From Tenacibaculum soleae (GTDB taxonomy: Bacteria; Bacteroidota; Bacteroidia; Flavobacteriales; Flavobacteriaceae): 64,000 bases of DNA. Made by a program: the position numbers and the translations under genes. The notes beneath the pieces were generated by a model. The model made no database searches. It saw only the letters and a list, made by a program, of their open reading frames with translations, and had not been told where the DNA came from. This document shows positions 60,285 to 64,000 of the stretch, in pieces; the first letter of the stretch is position 1; the number at the start of each line of letters is the position of its first letter. The DNA is taken from the NCBI RefSeq assembly GCF_001693415.1, contig NZ_MAKX01000001.1:372300-436299 (forward strand), written 5' to 3'.

Positions 60285-61124
60285 TTAATCACAACTTAGA
60301 TTTACTTGCTGATAGTCTGACAGTTGTAAAGTTGGTATATGTTGACCATTTTTAATTTTTATACAAGGTAGATTAGGGTTTCTGTCAGCTAATAAATAAT
60401 CAAGATTATCAAAATTACTTACATCTAATTGAGTTATAAAGTTTTCGAAGATTGATAAATAATAAAGTTTGTTTTTTAACCCAAAATTAATGTTGGTTAA
60501 CTTATTATTAGATACATTAATAGCTTCTAATTTAGGATTATTAGCAAAATCTATTGACAGTATTTTATTGGTTAATAAATACACTGTTTCTAAATTAATG
60601 GCTTTACTAGCGTCAAACGATACTAATTCGTTATGGCTCATTAAAATGTTAGTTAAACTAGTGTTGTCTAATGTAAATTCTTCAAACAAATTATGTGATA
60701 GATTTAACCATTTTAAATTGGTTGCTTTTGATAATCCTTTTATACTTTTTAAATCATTAGCCATTAAATGTAAAGTATCTAATTTTGTGTTTTTACTTAT
60801 ATCTACTGAAGTTAAACGGTTAGCTATTGCGTATAATCGTTTTAAATTGGTAAAACCTTCAATTCCTGTTAAGTCTTCAATTATTTGTGAAGCCCCTGGG
60901 TAAGAAATGTTTAAATACTCAACATCTATTACATCTATTCTAAGAACTTTTTGATTTACAATTCCGTCAGAATCAATTCCTTGATTAATCAATTCTTTTT
61001 CAAAATTTGCATCAGGAATAACAATAAATTTACTTGTTGAAGAGACATCTATAATATCATCAGAACAAGAAACCATTATAGCTCCTACTAATATTATTAT
61101 TGTAAAAAGGTGTTTCATTTTCAT
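60285..61124 (-). CDS. Leucine-rich-repeat lipoprotein
   Basis: 279 residues with a lipoprotein signal (MVSC, Cys20). From about 60 to 260 it has 20-22-residue leucine-rich repeats with L..L.LS.N/L..I...N (e.g. TNLKWLNLSHNLFEEF, LEAINVSNNKLTNINF), of the internalin-like type found in Bacteroidota. It is probably an adhesive or binding surface protein. It heads a two-gene unit with the lipoprotein gene downstream. Confidence 0.82.
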   Translation of the reverse strand: MKMKHLFTIIILVGAIMVSCSDDIIDVSSTSKFIVIPDANFEKELINQGIDSDGIVNQKVLRIDVIDVEYLNISYPGASQIIEDLTGIEGFTNLKRLYAIANRLTSVDISKNTKLDTLHLMANDLKSIKGLSKATNLKWLNLSHNLFEEFTLDNTSLTNILMSHNELVSFDASKAINLETVYLLTNKILSIDFANNPKLEAINVSNNKLTNINFGLKNKLYYLSIFENFITQLDVSNFDNLDYLLADRNPNLPCIKIKNGQHIPTLQLSDYQQVNLSCD

Positions 61125-61141
61125 TTTTTTAGTTGTTAAGT

Positions 61142-61858
61142 TTATTCGTTAATTTTCACCTTTTTCCTATAAATTTCTCTAGGATAATCAGACATTCTAA
61201 CGGTATCTTTCTGCAGTTCTGTTAATGCATTTTTTGCTATCCATTTTGCTGATTTATTTTCTAATTTTAGAATATCATTGGCTACTTCTATTACCATTTC
61301 GTTTAAGTCAACATTTCGTTTTCCGATATTTCTTAACGCCCAGTTCACCGCTTTTTTAACATACAATCTATCATCTGTTGCTTGTTGTATAATAATCGGA
61401 AAAAATTGCTCAAAAAGCTCATTGTCTGATTTTTTATCGGCCATACAATAGGATGCTAAAATTGCAAACCCTGCTCTTTTTTCAAATTCAGCTTTTCGAT
61501 TTGTCCATTCTAATATTTTAGCCAATGCTAAATCACTTTTTGCAAATAATCCCATAGAAAAACTGTCGCATATTTCCCAATTTTCAAAAGTTACAACCCA
61601 TTTTTCCATTAACTCTTCCGTAATATCTTTTGGGTTGAATATTTTACTACACAGAAGTCGTGCTTCATAAATTCCGCTATCAAATAACTGCAACGCTAAT
61701 TCATAATTTGTTCCTATTTCTTTGGCAATCATTTTTAATTCTTTGTGATAAATACCAAAAGAGTTATGCGCTACAATTCCGAATTTCTGCTCTTTAAAAA
61801 CAATTTTTTCAGGGTCTTGTAAATCATATAAGCATTGTATAACTTCGTTATAGTTCAT
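61142..61858 (-). CDS. AlkD-like DNA alkylation repair protein
   Basis: 238 residues of HEAT-like helical repeats. ALQLFDSGIYEARLLCSKIF, MEKWVVTFENWEICDSFSMGLF and KAVNWALRNIGKRNVDL match the AlkD family glycosylases for alkylated purines. It overlaps the DUF1801 gene by 11 bases and is thus co-expressed with it. Confidence 0.85.
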   Translation of the reverse strand: MNYNEVIQCLYDLQDPEKIVFKEQKFGIVAHNSFGIYHKELKMIAKEIGTNYELALQLFDSGIYEARLLCSKIFNPKDITEELMEKWVVTFENWEICDSFSMGLFAKSDLALAKILEWTNRKAEFEKRAGFAILASYCMADKKSDNELFEQFFPIIIQQATDDRLYVKKAVNWALRNIGKRNVDLNEMVIEVANDILKLENKSAKWIAKNALTELQKDTVRMSDYPREIYRKKVKINE

Positions 61859-62168
61859 TTATTTCTATGGCTTGTTTTAGATAATATGTAACCACATTCT
61901 TATCAAACTCTTTTACTGATAAAACCCGAACTACTTTTCCCTTTCCTGTAAGGAAACCTAATTCATCCTTCATTTTTGCGCCTTTTAAAAACCCAAAATC
62001 AATACCATAAGGCATGGTTCTTAAATAACAAATTCCACCATTTTTATTAGCATACGTTGTAATGCGTTCCTTTTTTGTTTCTATAATTCCATCAAAAGAC
62101 AAAAGAAATGCTCGTGCTTCTAAAAAAAGACTTTTGTGTACAGATTCTAAATCTTTATCGTATTGCAT
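61848..62168 (-). CDS. DUF1801-like protein
   Basis: 106 residues. RITTYANKNGGICYLRTMPYGIDFGFLKGAKMKDE is a stretch (about 36-70) typical of the YdhG/DUF1801 fold, a small alpha/beta protein without known activity. It lies 11 bases after the effector-binding-domain gene and overlaps the AlkD-like gene. Confidence 0.75.
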   Translation of the reverse strand: MQYDKDLESVHKSLFLEARAFLLSFDGIIETKKERITTYANKNGGICYLRTMPYGIDFGFLKGAKMKDELGFLTGKGKVVRVLSVKEFDKNVVTYYLKQAIEINEL

Positions 62169-62179
62169 TGTTTTATCTT

Positions 62180-62638
62180 TTAAGAATTTACAGCGATAAA
62201 AATATCTACTTCGGCATTTAATGGATCTTGAGCTGCTGCTCCGTATATTTCAAAATCGGCGGTGTAACTCCTATCTAAATCTGTTTTCCATATAGTATTC
62301 CATTTTTCATAAACAGCTCCTTTGGTTAAATCTCCTTTTGCTATAAATTTTTTATATGATGAAGCTTCTATCGTTATTGCGACAAAACCTTCAGGAATTT
62401 CATCAATATTGTTTACGCGGCATCCTAAAATTGTAGTATACGGCTTGGTATAATCACTTTCATAATCGGTATATATTGAATATATATCGGATGCTGTTTT
62501 ATTCGGAATTTTTTCTAAAATACCTTCCGTCATAAAAGTGTTCCATAATGTGCCTATGTCTTTGGCGGCTTGATTATTTTCATTGGTTGTTCTTACTGCA
62601 ATACCAATTATTTTAAATGCTTCTAATTCTTGTTTCAT
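62180..62638 (-). CDS. GyrI-like / AraC effector-binding domain protein
   Basis: 152 residues. IIGIAVRTTNENNQAAKDIGTLWNTFM at the start and ADFEIYGAAAQDPLNAEVDIFIAV at the end (both over 20 residues in full, only described here) fit the effector-binding domain that also occurs in AraC regulators and in SbmC/GyrI. It has no HTH. Stand-alone members bind small cationic ligands. It leads a three-gene unit with the DUF1801 and AlkD-like genes. Confidence 0.82.
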   Translation of the reverse strand: MKQELEAFKIIGIAVRTTNENNQAAKDIGTLWNTFMTEGILEKIPNKTASDIYSIYTDYESDYTKPYTTILGCRVNNIDEIPEGFVAITIEASSYKKFIAKGDLTKGAVYEKWNTIWKTDLDRSYTADFEIYGAAAQDPLNAEVDIFIAVNS

Positions 62639-62662
62639 AGTTTATTTTGTTATTCTTTATTT

Positions 62663-63598
62663 TTAAAGACCTAAACGACCCATTGCTTCTTTTTCATAAC
62701 GACTGTCTTCTGCTGGATAACGTAAAATTGAATCGTATTTTTTTGTTTGCTTTGCTAACGCCCATAAAAGACTTTCGCCTGCTGGAATTGTCACAGGAGT
62801 TTTAGCATAAATAGGATCTTTATAAGCTTTTTCTGCATTAACAATCTCCCAACCATTTTTTTTAAAGTGTTTGATTAAATCATCAATAAACAATGCTGAT
62901 GTTAAATTATGATGCAATAATATATTGTGATGAATTTGTCTGCCAGTTAACTCTTTTCCTAAAGAATTATAATATTCCGCGCGATTAAAAAGATGTTTTA
63001 AATAGTAATTTCTATATCCTGAAATATCGCTTTGCGGATTTTCTTTTAAACGTTTTACTAAACGCTGATTAATATACCAATCAGAAGCATCAATTGTTAC
63101 GTGGCCAGTTTTATAATTCTGTTCTTTTAAAAATTTTCTAAAGCCATCTCTTTTTTCAACAGTGTTGCCTTCTTTTAAATACGGAAACCGAAATAATTTT
63201 GTAAAATTTGAATACTTGTTAATTAAAGAATCATTTTTTAATAGTTCTTGTTTAAAACGATTTAAACTTACTTTTTTACTATTAAAATACGGATGAGAAT
63301 ACGTGTGATTTGCGATTAAATGACCCGCATCATTCCAATTTTTTATAATCGTTTTTCCTGCTTCATTATCTAAGTTTTTTCCTTTAACAAACAACACTGC
63401 TTTTACATTTTCTGCTGCCAGTTTACCTAGTAATAATTGATTCCAGTCAGCATTTTTATATCCCGGAAAATCTTGTGTAGCACCATCATCAAACGAAAAA
63501 GAGATTTTAGGTTTTTCTATTTTCTTTTGATCATTACATGCTGATAGCATTAAAAGACCACAAATTAAAAAACTATATAATAATGAAAATCGGTTCAT
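62663..63598 (-). CDS. Polysaccharide deacetylase-family lipoprotein
   Basis: 311 residues with a lipoprotein signal (LSAC, Cys21). The NodB fold carries SFDDGATQDF (Asp37/Asp38) and NHTYSHPYF (His98, His102), the metal ligands of carbohydrate esterase family 4. It may remove acetyl groups from peptidoglycan or a capsule sugar; substrate unknown. It follows the hydrolase gene at the window edge directly, with the ATG one base from that stop. Confidence 0.87.
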   Translation of the reverse strand: MNRFSLLYSFLICGLLMLSACNDQKKIEKPKISFSFDDGATQDFPGYKNADWNQLLLGKLAAENVKAVLFVKGKNLDNEAGKTIIKNWNDAGHLIANHTYSHPYFNSKKVSLNRFKQELLKNDSLINKYSNFTKLFRFPYLKEGNTVEKRDGFRKFLKEQNYKTGHVTIDASDWYINQRLVKRLKENPQSDISGYRNYYLKHLFNRAEYYNSLGKELTGRQIHHNILLHHNLTSALFIDDLIKHFKKNGWEIVNAEKAYKDPIYAKTPVTIPAGESLLWALAKQTKKYDSILRYPAEDSRYEKEAMGRLGL

Positions 63599-64000
63599 TT
63601 ATAATGAATTTTTAATTTCATTTACAATTAAGATATTATCAACCGAACTCTGTACGTGTTTAGACCGCTCTAATAAAATCACTTTTTTTAATGATGGAAA
63701 TATTTTTTTAGCTCTTTTAATCATTTTTTCGCCAGGAAACATTAAATCATTTTTAGCTGCAAAAAGCGTTATAGGAGTAGTAATTACTTGTGCAGCTTTT
63801 GTACTGATTACAGGAACGGGTGTAAAATCCATTGTAAAATGTAAAAACACTTCTGATAAAAACTGTATTGCAAAATTGTCTTGTTCTGTAAATAACTCTT
63901 TTAAAAAACGCTGTACATACTTCTCTTTTTTTGTTTTCATATAACGTTTCATCGGAATAAAAACCTTAAACAATGCTTTTAACGGATTCCCATTTACAAT
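63599..64000 (-). CDS. Alpha/beta hydrolase, C-terminal part (runs off the right edge)
   Basis: The frame is open to the window edge, giving 133 residues. ITTPITLFAAKNDLMFPGEKM holds the Asp and the His lies in ERSKHVQSSVDNI, a usual end of alpha/beta hydrolases; the nucleophile is upstream outside the window. An apparent TTG start near 63973 is not the true start, since the frame continues beyond it. It is co-transcribed with the deacetylase gene. Confidence 0.7.
   Translation of the reverse strand: MVNGNPLKALFKVFIPMKRYMKTKKEKYVQRFLKELFTEQDNFAIQFLSEVFLHFTMDFTPVPVISTKAAQVITTPITLFAAKNDLMFPGEKMIKRAKKIFPSLKKVILLERSKHVQSSVDNILIVNEIKNSL

Noticed and set aside
1..64000. CRISPR array, tRNA, rRNA or prophage
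   Set aside because: No regularly spaced repeats, no cloverleaf-like or rRNA-like sequence and no phage genes were recognised by reading.

Overview
The window is AT-rich, gene-dense DNA from a member of the Flavobacteriaceae (Bacteroidota). Support comes from a GldH gliding lipoprotein gene, family-restricted proteins (DUF6341-, DUF6427- and DUF4837-like), a PSP1/RicT-like protein with a long basic tail, very weak Shine-Dalgarno signals, and repeated promoters of the Bacteroidota type (TTG/TTTG, 19-21 bp, TAnnTTTG). A Tenacibaculum/Polaribacter-like relative would fit, but the genus cannot be fixed from the sequence alone. No rRNA, tRNA, CRISPR array, integrase or insertion sequence was seen.

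Left part (1-9.5 kb). After the 5' end of a homogentisate dioxygenase gene comes one long + strand cluster. It holds two TonB-dependent siderophore receptors, two small membrane proteins, a PepSY-type putative ferric-siderophore reductase, a methyltransferase and a long-chain flavodoxin, and it ends at a strong bidirectional terminator. Two near-identical 19-bp palindromes bracket the first promoter, as expected for iron repression. Converging on it (9.5-11.9 kb) is a compact operon encoding a ferredoxin-NADP reductase, a histidine-box membrane hydroxylase and a 2Fe-2S ferredoxin, which looks like a complete electron chain for one oxygenase.

Middle part (12-33 kb). This is mostly housekeeping: Mrp and NifU Fe-S factors, an alkyltransferase-like protein, TrmB, Upp, BrnQ, the feoA-feoB-small Cys-rich protein iron(II) operon, HolB, a lone NtrY-like kinase, enoyl-CoA hydratase, aspartate-semialdehyde dehydrogenase, TrhO, DinB, and a TPR histidine kinase with its LytTR regulator. 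Two copies of an intergenic repeat lie at about 11.9 and 13.9 kb. The 33.3-34.0 kb gap holds a candidate small RNA and a decayed DUF1761 gene.

Right part (34-64 kb). A long minus-strand run carries RicT-like protein, GldH, PBP1A, CoA-transferase A/B, exonuclease III, MltD-like transglycosylase and a DUF4837 protein. It is followed by GlnS, an M1 peptidase, and an MBL hydrolase with a subtilase. From 50.2 to 56.1 kb there is a stress or detoxification district: three separate Crp/Fnr-family regulators, each next to a small enzyme or binding-protein gene that has its own palindrome upstream, and a TetR-SDR pair with three matching operator-like sites. The end holds a second LytS/LytTR pair, secreted or lipoprotein genes, a small block with an AlkD-like DNA repair protein, a polysaccharide deacetylase and a partial alpha/beta hydrolase.

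Start codons were re-chosen where promoter position, overlaps or family length disagree with the longest reading frame; each case is explained in its entry.
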